Positions 53,264-61,382 of a stretch of 64,000 nt of DNA are shown piece after piece (position 1 is the stretch's first letter; each line of letters starts with the position of its first letter). The DNA comes from JAGNGI01 sp035448825. GTDB lineage: Bacteria; Fidelibacterota; UBA2242. The notes under the pieces were generated by a model, which saw only the letters and a list, made by a program, of their open reading frames with translations, had not been told where the DNA came from and ran no database searches. Both the position numbers and the translations under genes were made by a program. The stretch lies in assembly GCA_035448825.1 (NCBI GenBank), contig DAOTJS010000010.1, positions 15,426-79,425 on the forward strand. The letters are read 5' to 3'.

Positions 53264-53863
53264 TCATTTTTCGGACGATTGCTTCAGAAATTCGTCCAGC
53301 ACTTGACGGAGCTCCAGAATCGTTTCTCGTGGCATTCCCTCGAGTCGAATTTTCATCGCGTCGGTGGTTTGCAGCAGTTGTTCGTTAGTTTGTTCAAGAG
53401 CGTTGATGTTATTTTCGGCCTGGGCGATGTTGGATTTTAAACGCGCGTCGGCTACGGTAAGATCATTAATACCGCCCCAAACAGAATCGAGACTGTCCGC
53501 CAATTCTTTCTTAATATCGCTCAGGTCTTTCCGCAATCGGCCTACTATTTCGCGGATTTGAGTGGCAGTCGTATTGACGTCATTAATCGAATTGAGCACG
53601 GTCTGAACGTCTTTCTGCTGACTGGCTAAGATGGCTTCCAGTTCCTTGACTTTTTCACGTTCGGCGGCCATAGCTTCGTCAATGACGGTCTGAGTCTTCT
53701 GGAGCACTTCCTGGGCGGTTTTGTCAGATAACGCCTGCACTTGCGTATTGACGTAATCCGTCGTAGCGATAGTGGCTTTGGGCGGAGTCGGAATAAAGGT
53801 CAGAGATGAGCAACCGGATAGCACCAACAAAGTGATGGTCAGAATTAAAAACGTCTTTTTCAT
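53264..53863 (-). CDS. Coiled-coil lipoprotein, first gene of the caspase operon
   Basis: A lipoprotein of 199 residues. The signal peptide KKTFLILTITLLVLSGC ends in a perfect lipobox (LSGC). The mature protein is nearly all charged helix with heptads (e.g. TVLNSINDVNTTATQIREIVGRL), so it should form a long coiled coil anchored in a membrane. I choose the ATG at 53863 with AGAGG upstream; the frame open to 53929 would add 22 residues that spoil the signal peptide. The caspase gene begins 73 bases downstream. Confidence 0.8.
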   Translation of the reverse strand: MKKTFLILTITLLVLSGCSSLTFIPTPPKATIATTDYVNTQVQALSDKTAQEVLQKTQTVIDEAMAAEREKVKELEAILASQQKDVQTVLNSINDVNTTATQIREIVGRLRKDLSDIKKELADSLDSVWGGINDLTVADARLKSNIAQAENNINALEQTNEQLLQTTDAMKIRLEGMPRETILELRQVLDEFLKQSSEK

Positions 53864-54072
53864 AAAATAACCTCTTTGGAATAAATGTTTTAGAAATACC
53901 AATAAACACCGCGCAGTAAAAATTTCCAATGCTTAATAATATCGGTTTTTGGTTTAAATAGCAATCTTTTTTTATTGAAAAATTCGAGCCCACAAAAAAT
54001 TGTTAACTATTTCTTTGACCCGTTAGATAAATAGTACTAAGTCCAGCGACGAGTAATAAACCGTCTGCCTCA

Positions 54073-54087
54073 TCCCGCCGTTCGGGA
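54073..54087. repeat. Short TCCCG/CGGGA palindrome
   Basis: TCCCG at 54073-54077 and CGGGA at 54083-54087, loop of five. Same type as the insert in the tRNA-Arg pseudogene. Confidence 0.5.
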
Positions 54088-54143
54088 CAGGACAGGTTGA
54101 AGTGGTTTTGTGAAGTTATTTTCATTTGGAAAAACCCACGAAT

Positions 54144-54164
54144 GTCCCGACTGCGGAGCGGGAC
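54144..54164. repeat. Short GTCCCG/CGGGAC palindrome
   Basis: GTCCCG at 54144-54149 pairs with CGGGAC at 54159-54164; a further GC-rich CCTCCGGAG stretch follows. Probably the same repeat family as 54073-54087. Confidence 0.5.
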
Positions 54165-54260
54165 TCCTCCGGAGCCTGCGGAGAATTCGGGGGCTATTAT
54201 AATCTTTTTTCCGTTTTCTTTTTTCTCACCCTCATCCTCAACCTTTATTACCACTTCAGG

Positions 54261-55691
54261 TCATTTGCTTAAAATAGTACTGATCCGATCTACATCTTTC
54301 TGGGAAGCAATAACGAAAAGAATGTCACCCTCTTCCAAGACTGTGTGACCTTTGGGCGGAATAATCTGATCGTCTCGAATAATGGCAATAATTAAGGAAT
54401 CGGCTGGCAAAGCTAAGTCACTGATTTTCAATCCAGCAATCCTAGAATTCTCCGACAACTGAATTTCAAAAACATCAACATCCGTTTTGCGCGTCGTAAT
54501 CAATTCAATCGAATGCATCGGTTTCGGCCGGGCAGGCAAACACAGATGTAGTTTTGAAGCACCCCAGCCGAGCGTGACTCCTTGCAGTAAACACGATAGA
54601 AAAACTGCAAAGAATACCATATTGAAGATCAAATGATTTTCATCTATACCATAGACTGCTGGATAGGTTGCCAAAACAATAGGAACTGCCCCCTTGATAC
54701 CACCCCACATCAAAAACAATTTTTCCCGCAATTTAAATTTGAATGGCAGAGTACAAATCAAAATAGTCAGCGGGCGGGCAACCAAGATCATTATCGCAGT
54801 AATCAATAACCCCTCCCGCCAAACCCCCAACAGGCTCTTGGGAAAAACCAGCACTCCCAGCAGTAAGAAAATCGCTATATTAGAAAAGGTCGAAATCCCC
54901 TCGATAAAATGGCCAACACCTTTGTGATAGGCAAAATCGGTATTGCCCAGCCAATATCCGGTAAAAAAGACCGCAATAATACCATTAGCCTGGATAACCT
55001 CTGCGCTTCCATATGCCAGCAAGCAGACCGCAATACTCAGTACGTGATAATAGCCGCGATTTTCCACCTTGAGGTGATCGAACAGAAACGCTCCGATTTT
55101 ACTAATAAGCCAACCTATGGCTACTCCGCCGCCGAATTGCCAGATCAAACTAAGAATAAATAGTCCCACATTCTGGGAATGTCCCGTTATGATTTGAATA
55201 AAAACAATCGTCAACATAATAGCCATCGGATCATTAGTGGCAGATTCGACTTCTAGAGTTAAGGAAATACGCTTTTTGATAGCGCGCTGACGCATAATCA
55301 TAAACACCGCAGCGGTGTCAGTTGAAGAAATAATAGAGCCAATCAGAAATGAATAAAGTAAATCGAGGCCCATAACGAAATGAATTAGAAGTCCTAGAAT
55401 TGCAGCCGTTAAAGCAATGCCGAAAGTTGCCAGGGTCAAGGCTGGACCAAAAACGGACTCCACTATTTTGCGTCGAGTATGAAAACCACCTTCGAACAGA
55501 ATGAATATCAAAAATATATTGGCTACCTTTTGAGTCAGAATAGCATTATCAAAATAGATCAGATTGAGCACATCACTGCCGCATAACATACCAATCCCCA
55601 GAAATAGTAGAAGTACCGGGACGCCAAATTTGGAGGTTATCTTAGTTGAATAAATCGCAGCAATTAGCAATATGGCAATCAGGAAGTACAT
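54261..55691 (-). CDS. CPA1-type K+/Na+:proton antiporter with TrkA-C domain (NhaP2-like)
   Basis: A 476-residue membrane protein. About 12 helices are visible, beginning MYFLIAILLIAAIYSTKITSKFGVPVLLLF; the conserved FEGGF and the DTAAVF and ESATNDPMAIM ion-binding motifs identify a CPA1 exchanger. A C-terminal cytoplasmic TrkA-C (RCK_C) domain (about 395-476, EIQLSENSRIAGLKISDLALP ... EEGDILFVI) suggests control by a ligand. NhaP2 exchanges potassium, sodium or ammonium for protons. It is not clearly coupled to the caspase operon. Confidence 0.92.
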   Translation of the reverse strand: MYFLIAILLIAAIYSTKITSKFGVPVLLLFLGIGMLCGSDVLNLIYFDNAILTQKVANIFLIFILFEGGFHTRRKIVESVFGPALTLATFGIALTAAILGLLIHFVMGLDLLYSFLIGSIISSTDTAAVFMIMRQRAIKKRISLTLEVESATNDPMAIMLTIVFIQIITGHSQNVGLFILSLIWQFGGGVAIGWLISKIGAFLFDHLKVENRGYYHVLSIAVCLLAYGSAEVIQANGIIAVFFTGYWLGNTDFAYHKGVGHFIEGISTFSNIAIFLLLGVLVFPKSLLGVWREGLLITAIMILVARPLTILICTLPFKFKLREKLFLMWGGIKGAVPIVLATYPAVYGIDENHLIFNMVFFAVFLSCLLQGVTLGWGASKLHLCLPARPKPMHSIELITTRKTDVDVFEIQLSENSRIAGLKISDLALPADSLIIAIIRDDQIIPPKGHTVLEEGDILFVIASQKDVDRISTILSK

Positions 55692-56140
55692 AAATTTTCC
55701 TTAACCAAAAAGTAAGCATTGAAGAGTCAAAAACCCGCGCAATTTCTTTTCAGCTGTTCTACATAAGCCTTTCGACAAATAAGGTTTTATCCTTAACATT
55801 TCTCGCTATTTATTGTTTATTATTACTTTAAACCCATAGATATAATATGCGAATAAATTTTTCACACACGAATATTTTAACATGTTATTAATATTTGATG
55901 ATATAAAGCATTTCATTATATAAGAAAAATACAATTAAAATCAAAATGAATAGTATCAATTCAAGTTCTATGTGCCATTATACGATTTGTTTAAACACCT
56001 AGCAAGGCGGGCTTTAGTAATCGGACGCTTGGATAGTGAAAATAACGGGGTATTTGATTTTATGTCATAGTCGTCGCCATCAACAGATTCTTTAACTGAT
56101 GAACACAAGTCGTCTAACGCCAACTTAAGTCAATTGCTCT

Positions 56141-56280
56141 TCTTTAAGCCCCGTAAGGGCAGACTATTACTCCATCTCATGATCTACACAAATAGTTCGT
56201 GCTTGTAGGTCGTACCTACGGCGCTTGATTTTGGTTTCAACTCCGTTTTCTACAAAGAGTATCGCCCCTAACGGGGTTGT
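56141..56280. repeat. Probable interspersed intergenic repeat
   Basis: Three small hairpins in a row: GCCCC-GTAA-GGGC near 56149-56160, GTAGGT-CGTA-type stem at 56205-56219 (GTAGGT/ACCTAC) and CCCC-TAAC-GGGG at 56265-56276. From memory, similar segments with GTAGGTCGTACCTACGGCGC and CCCCTAACGGGG are common between genes in several FCB-group genomes. Confidence 0.45.
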
Positions 56281-56326
56281 TTACTTAATCTGGAATTGTT
56301 TTAAAACTGTTGTCAAAGCTCCGGCG

Positions 56327-56362
56327 TTGACACGGAATCGGTCGAGTTCCTAATCGTGTCAA
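56327..56362. repeat. Inverted repeat TTGACACG/CGTGTCAA
   Basis: TTGACACG at 56327-56334 is the exact reverse complement of 56355-56362, with a further inner GAA/TTC match. It could be a hairpin or a binding site. Confidence 0.45.
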
Positions 56363-56698
56363 TACTATTACGTTGATATGAGATAAATAGTTTAAATAAT
56401 CCGACTATTGGTCATCGGAATATTTTGCAAATCGCGTTGAAAAAATTCAACTTGCCAAAACCATGTTTAATAATTAAAATAAATGAAAGTTAGCAAGATG
56501 ATAGATAGAACTAACTTATATGAAATTTATTTGCCGAAGATGATTTACCGCACATTTAGTTGCTTCTTCTCTATGCATCTAAGGTGAAAATGACTCTGTT
56601 ATTACTTAGTGTCAGCGAGAGAACATTTATACAAAAATATGATTAAAAATGTCTTTATGATGGAAATGAAAGTACTTTAGTAAAATAAATGGGTGTAA

Positions 56699-57694
56699 AT
56701 GAAGAATTTCATAATAATTTTTAGTAAATTTTTTTGGTTTAATTTTCCAAAATCTATAAAAGATTTTCTTTTTTACCATCGTAAAGAGATCAATAATTCA
56801 AGCAAAATGCTCGATTTTCCCACTACATTCAGATTCGATATTACGAATAAATGTAACGCTAATTGTATTTTTTGTGCTCGTCAATATGATAATAGTAAAA
56901 AAAGCATTATGGACCTTGATTTATTTATTTTTGCATTAAAGCAGTACTTTGATTTAGGGGGCAACGACATTTATTTGACTCCGACAATCGGAGAGCCGTT
57001 TTTAGATCCATTGCTTTTTAAACGAATTAAGATTATTAAAGATCTTAATCCTGAGGCGAGGATAAGTTTCAATACTAATGGAATATTACTTGAAAACGAT
57101 GATAATATCAGCAAATTATTTGATTTGGGAGTAAATGGTATCGCAATAAGTACAGCTGGATTTGATTCGAAAATGTTTACCAGAATCTATCGAACGCACG
57201 GCTATCTTAACCTGATGAACGGTCTTAAAACTTTGCTAATTGAAAACAAGAAAAGAGGAAATCCAATTAATATTTCTATAGAACTCCGACCTGATATAAA
57301 TATTTTTCAAGTCTTTAAAAGTGCTGATTTTAAGTATTATGTCGCACCATATTTAAATTTTAGAAAAATCAATTGGACATACCATTATGATAATTGGGGA
57401 GCGTCTGTTAAGCAAAGTAACTTATCGGGATATATGCGACTAGCTAAAGAACCAAAACGGAAATTAAAACCATGTAGAATGCTTAATCATTTAGTACTAA
57501 AATTAAATGGTGAAATCCATGTTTGCGGATGTCAGATAAATCCTGAAAAACCTGGCGAATTATGTGTAGGTAATATCACACAGCAATCTTTAAAGGAAAT
57601 CTGGACTGGTGAAAGGATTAACCAAATTAGATTGTCATTTAAAATTGGACATCCGCCTTCGGTTTGTGAAAAATGCCTTGGATACCGTCCATAA
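56699..57694 (+). CDS. Radical SAM/SPASM-domain protein
   Basis: A 331-residue iron-sulphur enzyme. The radical SAM cluster motif is CNANCIFC (Cys52, Cys56, Cys59) after FRFDITNK. A C-terminal SPASM-type domain with extra cysteines (VCGCQ; CEKCLGY at the end) would hold auxiliary clusters. Such proteins modify peptides or act in cofactor or sugar chemistry; no precursor peptide gene is apparent nearby. It is very AT-rich, isolated by 1 kb on the left and 385 bases on the right, so it may be recently acquired. No good ribosome site precedes the ATG. Confidence 0.85.
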   Translation: MKNFIIIFSKFFWFNFPKSIKDFLFYHRKEINNSSKMLDFPTTFRFDITNKCNANCIFCARQYDNSKKSIMDLDLFIFALKQYFDLGGNDIYLTPTIGEPFLDPLLFKRIKIIKDLNPEARISFNTNGILLENDDNISKLFDLGVNGIAISTAGFDSKMFTRIYRTHGYLNLMNGLKTLLIENKKRGNPINISIELRPDINIFQVFKSADFKYYVAPYLNFRKINWTYHYDNWGASVKQSNLSGYMRLAKEPKRKLKPCRMLNHLVLKLNGEIHVCGCQINPEKPGELCVGNITQQSLKEIWTGERINQIRLSFKIGHPPSVCEKCLGYRP

Positions 57695-58079
57695 AATTAT
57701 GTAATAAATAGTCAAAACAATCCTTAAAATGGGATTTATAAAAGACTCGAGATTACACTAAAGTCTTACTATGTCTCAATGTGTAATATCAAGAATCACC
57801 AGTAATTTACAATTACTCGATAATGCTGTATTACCAGCACAAAAACCATATTTACACGATCTTGGCACTTTTATGATATGGCTAAATCTCCAACTGGCTA
57901 AAGTTTAAATGAATTAGGTTTCAGCCTTATTCTTCTTTAGGCCAGGTCAAATATTAAGGTTAATAAACAAAATTTAAATACTTAGGGCGATTTGCTAAAC
58001 CGCCAAATTGACGTTGGCCGAGTTACCAATAGACCTACAATTTCTTTTCTCAGCCTTAACCTCAACCTTAACCTGCTTC
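57695..58079. other. AT-rich gap between radical SAM and glycosyltransferase genes
   Basis: About 385 bases between two convergent genes. A 45-residue frame (57771-57908) starts with ATG but has no ribosome site and no recognisable features, so I do not call it. No clear terminator hairpin was found. Confidence 0.4.
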
Positions 58080-59039
58080 TTACCGCCTTTGAATTCCAGT
58101 TTGCGAAGGAGCGATCCCTCGCAATAGCGCCGCGGCGAGTAATCCGCGCACCAGAAAATTAGAAATTGGATAGGGCGCTATTTCGAATAGAAACCAGAGA
58201 ATTTCAAATACAACCTCAGTTTGCAGAGTCCGCCCAATCCAGTATTTCATATTCCAATTACTACCACCGAAGGGTTTGACGAATTGTATTCCGTACAATC
58301 GGCTTAGTTCCGGATGCTGTTCGACGATATAAGGCACAACTTGTTGGCCAAATTGCTCAACGATTTTCAGCACTTGCTGAAAGGGACGGTAATGGTGATG
58401 CGTTACTCTAATTTCTGGGTCGAAGAATAACCCGTTTGGATATTTCTGCCAGAGCCGGTAAGCCAGCTCGGTATCTTCGCCACCATACTGCCGGATTTCG
58501 GCATCGAAACCGCCGACTGTTGCCAGTGCCGACCACCTTACCGATGTCATACAAAAAATAAAATACTGAAACGGCAGTGGTTTATTTGCGCCAATAACGC
58601 GTGCTCCGCGTTGACTTTCGTACAGATAGCGCTGATATTTATCGTATGGATTTTCCGGCGCCGGTTGCAATTCACTTACTATTCCTACGACTTCCGGCCT
58701 TTGATACCAGGCAATATGCCGACCGATGAAATCAGATGCGACTTCCATATCGGCATCCAGAAAAATTAAAATTTCGCAATCCGAATTTTGGATTCCGGTA
58801 TTGCGCGCGGCGGCGAGACCGCGGTTTTCAGAGTGTTCAATTATTGCAAAATTTTCCGGTAAATTCATTTGTCGAAATACGGCTCCGGTAGCGTCACTCG
58901 AACCATCGTTGATTACTATAACTGAATATTTTTCTAGTGGATAATCCTGGCGCAATAATGAACTCAAGCAAATCGGTAGGGTCTTTGCGGCGTTATATGC
59001 CGGAACAATAACACTGACGGTTGGCTGATAGTTATTCAG
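58080..59039 (-). CDS. Family 2 glycosyltransferase with likely CTG start
   Basis: A 319-residue GT-A enzyme. The fold's first strand, SVIVPAYNAAKTLPICLSSL, lies before the first ATG (58967), so the start must be upstream. In this frame a TAA occurs before it and no ATG, GTG or TTG lies between; a CTG at 59039 has GGAG seven to eight bases upstream (in the end of the next gene). Other motifs are VINDGSSDATG, the DxD in IFLDADMEV, and GGEDTELAYRLWQ near the catalytic base; a C-terminal hydrophobic end is present. It is coupled with the next gene's stop. Confidence 0.85.
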   Translation of the reverse strand: MNNYQPTVSVIVPAYNAAKTLPICLSSLLRQDYPLEKYSVIVINDGSSDATGAVFRQMNLPENFAIIEHSENRGLAAARNTGIQNSDCEILIFLDADMEVASDFIGRHIAWYQRPEVVGIVSELQPAPENPYDKYQRYLYESQRGARVIGANKPLPFQYFIFCMTSVRWSALATVGGFDAEIRQYGGEDTELAYRLWQKYPNGLFFDPEIRVTHHHYRPFQQVLKIVEQFGQQVVPYIVEQHPELSRLYGIQFVKPFGGSNWNMKYWIGRTLQTEVVFEILWFLFEIAPYPISNFLVRGLLAAALLRGIAPSQTGIQRR

Positions 59040-60102
59040 TTTTTTGCTCCGTTAAATATTGCTCGAGTCGGCTGGTGCACTCCGTCCAATTATAACACTG
59101 AATTGTTTTAAGGCCGCTATTAGCCAGTTTTTCTCGCAATTGATCCGATTCGAGGAGGGTTATCACATTCTGGGCTAAGGCTTGGACATCGTTAATTGGA
59201 CAGAGAAGCGCGTTTTCCTGATCAACTAAATATTCTTGCACGCCGCGATTGGCAGTCGCCACTACTGCACAACCGCAAGCCATAGCTTCCAGCGGCGGCA
59301 ACGGCCAGCCTTCCCAGCGGCTCGAGTGAAGAAATATTTTACTAGTATTATACAAATGCCTCAAATCGCTGATGGGCGGCCTGATAATTACTTTAATCCA
59401 GGAAGGGATTCGATGAACTGGCTTGCGGGGCGCGACAATCGTTGCGGTCAGTGTCGGCCATCGTTTTTTGATTATTTGCAAAGCCGCTAAACCTTCTTGG
59501 GCGCCTTTAATTTTATGCGGATGATAAACCATCAGCACGTCGTTGCAACGTTCAAGTTGCGGGTTTTCGATGAAAAATTCGGTCGGATTGATCGCATTGC
59601 CGAGTGGACCAAAACATTTTTCACCCAGCTGATTGATTTCATTTATTATCCAGCTGGCAACCGCTATTTTTTGCAGAGGCAAGTGATAAGTCGCTAAAAT
59701 TCGCTTTTTTTGTGAAAAATAAGTCTCGAAACTTTGCAATAAATAAAATTTACGCCCGTGCTCTGGCGGTAACTCCGCCACCGCTTCCGCAGTTTGCCAA
59801 CCGATAGCTATAATGGCATCGCCGTTCGGGATATATTTTGATGTAGCACTTCGCACTACCATAACATTCACCGCCGGATTCGGGGTATAATAAAGGCTTT
59901 CGGAAACGCGCTGAATCCGATCAATTAATGCGGAAATTTTCTTGCGAAGGGCATAACCCCAATTTCCGGTTCTCAGAGTCAACGGATAAACCAGGGTTAC
60001 CTCATTTCCCCTTTCGGCCAGGCGGTTGGCATATTCGTTGACGACTTTGACCCCGCCCATCGGAATTTTAATGAAACCTGGTAAAATAAAGGTAAATTTC
60101 AT
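59032..60102 (-). CDS. Family 4 glycosyltransferase
   Basis: A GT-B transferase of about 356 residues. It starts MKFTFILPGFIKIPMGGVKVVNEYANRL; the donor domain has VLMVYHPHKIKGAQEGLAALQII and the conserved SRWEGWPLPPLEAMACGCAVVATANRG. I choose the ATG at 60102, which lies one base past the previous gene's stop; an ATG at 60120 overlaps it. It overlaps the CTG-started gene by 8 bases. Likely makes a rhamnan or mannan-like chain, but the sugar is not known. Confidence 0.87.
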   Translation of the reverse strand: MKFTFILPGFIKIPMGGVKVVNEYANRLAERGNEVTLVYPLTLRTGNWGYALRKKISALIDRIQRVSESLYYTPNPAVNVMVVRSATSKYIPNGDAIIAIGWQTAEAVAELPPEHGRKFYLLQSFETYFSQKKRILATYHLPLQKIAVASWIINEINQLGEKCFGPLGNAINPTEFFIENPQLERCNDVLMVYHPHKIKGAQEGLAALQIIKKRWPTLTATIVAPRKPVHRIPSWIKVIIRPPISDLRHLYNTSKIFLHSSRWEGWPLPPLEAMACGCAVVATANRGVQEYLVDQENALLCPINDVQALAQNVITLLESDQLREKLANSGLKTIQCYNWTECTSRLEQYLTEQKTE

Positions 60103-60103
60103 A

Positions 60104-61186
60104 TTACAACTGAATTCCAATAGACTCGTAATACCGATACAATTCCTTTACCACGTTCCGATAGTCGTGCCGCTTTTCTACCCAATCGCGACTGGCGGCC
60201 ATCCGAGCCGGTAAATTGGCTGGATTCTCAATTAGCTCCAGCAATTTTTCCTTCAGGTTGGAAACTCCGGCATTCACGAAGGGATGATCGGGTATAAAAT
60301 TTTCGTAAGTTGGGTTTAAATAAGTCACGCAAACCAATCCCAGCGCCAGCGCCTCCAATGAATTCATCCCGTAACCCCAGGCATGATCGGTAATCTGGTC
60401 AATGTAAATGTCAGCTTGCTTCTTAAGCTCGATCACCTCGGAATGTGGCCGATTCTCGATGAAAATAAAACGAATGCCGTGACTCTGTTCGAGTTCCTGG
60501 CAGACGCGCATAATTTCATCCGAACCTTTTATGCGGCGGTTGGTGGTGGCATGACAGATCGTCAGCGGTTTGCCGGGTGTATTTTTAGGCTGAAAAGCCA
60601 GCACATCATACGGTAAGAACAGATATTTCAAGTTCGGATGGCGCAAGGTCAAATCCAGTTCGCTGGTTAGATTCAAATCGCTGATTTTATCCATTTCCGG
60701 TATGACACCGCGGTTGCGCATATCCTGGCCGTGATAGGAACAGATGATTTTTTTACCGCGGGATTTCATTTTTTTAGCAAAACGTGCATCGCGGTAAAAA
60801 TCCGCGCCCCATTCGAAATGGTAAACATCGAAATCCTCCAATCCATATTCTCGTATAGCGCGGTTAATGATCGGTTGCCATAATATTTCGCGCATTCGGA
60901 AAAGCTTTCTTTGCCAGTTTGGCGGATTCCAGTAAGGTGGGAAGCCGGGCAATGCGGCGTAGGGATCGCGGCGGTCTATATGTCGGATAAAAGCCAATCG
61001 CGGCTTGATAAACCACGGCTGAGCTGCAATCAGCGGCAGATTCAGGCAAATATCTTCCGGGTATCCGCCGGAACTGCGATACCAGGTGACATACCGGCAG
61101 ACGTTGCCGTTCAATTCATGCGCCCGTTTCCAGTAAGTAAGCGTGCCGACCGTATTTTCCGGTGAAATGTATAGAATCTTCAACAC
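60104..61186 (-). CDS. Family 4 glycosyltransferase
   Basis: A 360-residue GT-B transferase, first of a three-gene minus-strand set (61186 to 58080). N-terminal features are KILYISPENTVGTLTYWKRAHELNG; the donor domain has CHATTNRRIKGSDEIM and DQITDHAWGYGMNSLEALALGLVC, which replaces the usual Glu-x7-Glu region. Followed one base later by the next transferase. Sugar unknown. Confidence 0.86.
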   Translation of the reverse strand: MLKILYISPENTVGTLTYWKRAHELNGNVCRYVTWYRSSGGYPEDICLNLPLIAAQPWFIKPRLAFIRHIDRRDPYAALPGFPPYWNPPNWQRKLFRMREILWQPIINRAIREYGLEDFDVYHFEWGADFYRDARFAKKMKSRGKKIICSYHGQDMRNRGVIPEMDKISDLNLTSELDLTLRHPNLKYLFLPYDVLAFQPKNTPGKPLTICHATTNRRIKGSDEIMRVCQELEQSHGIRFIFIENRPHSEVIELKKQADIYIDQITDHAWGYGMNSLEALALGLVCVTYLNPTYENFIPDHPFVNAGVSNLKEKLLELIENPANLPARMAASRDWVEKRHDYRNVVKELYRYYESIGIQL

Positions 61187-61301
61187 GATTGAAAAATAAG
61201 CAATTCAGGATTAATTGGGAATCGAAAAGTTCTTCAATTAAAATTTCTTTGAATTATAACCAATGCTAAAACAATTTCAACTAAATTTTTTGACATATTA
61301 C

Positions 61302-61362
61302 TTTACAAATTGTGAATCTATTTGTAAAACCTATTTTACAAATAGTAATGAATTTTGTAAAT
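61302..61362. promoter_or_regulatory. Repeated TTTACAAAT motifs before the AAA_14 gene
   Basis: TTTACAAAT occurs at 61302-61310 and 61335-61343 and its reverse complement ATTTGTAAA at 61320-61328; a one-base variant (ATTTACAAA on minus) is at 61354-61362. Bases 61318-61329 and 61334-61345 form a 12-base-pair inverted repeat with a four-base loop. A TTGACA lies at 61290-61295. It looks like an operator for the ATPase gene starting at 61383. Confidence 0.5.
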
Positions 61363-61382
61363 TAATTGGTTAATGGAGAAAT

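Larger units (their letters stand above)
53864..54260. other. Non-coding gap with short palindromes
   Basis: About 400 bases between the antiporter stop and the lipoprotein start, both minus strand. It holds two short GC-rich palindromes (54073-54087 and 54144-54164) and a GC-rich stretch around 54160-54195. The promoter of the caspase operon should lie between 53864 and about 54050; I see no strong boxes. Confidence 0.45.
55692..56698. other. 1-kb non-coding region with repeat elements
   Basis: AT-rich at the left (about 55730-55960) and with several palindromes at 56141-56362. I found no coding frame longer than short chance runs. It separates a minus-strand antiporter from a plus-strand radical SAM gene, so both promoters should lie here. 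Confidence 0.5.

Noticed and set aside
57771..57908. A 45-residue plus-strand frame after the radical SAM gene, considered as a possible peptide substrate
   Set aside because: It has no ribosome site, no core or leader-like pattern and reads like chance sequence.
61290..61318. A promoter with TTGACA at 61290
   Set aside because: No convincing -10 box at 16-18 bases; kept only as part of the operator-like region.
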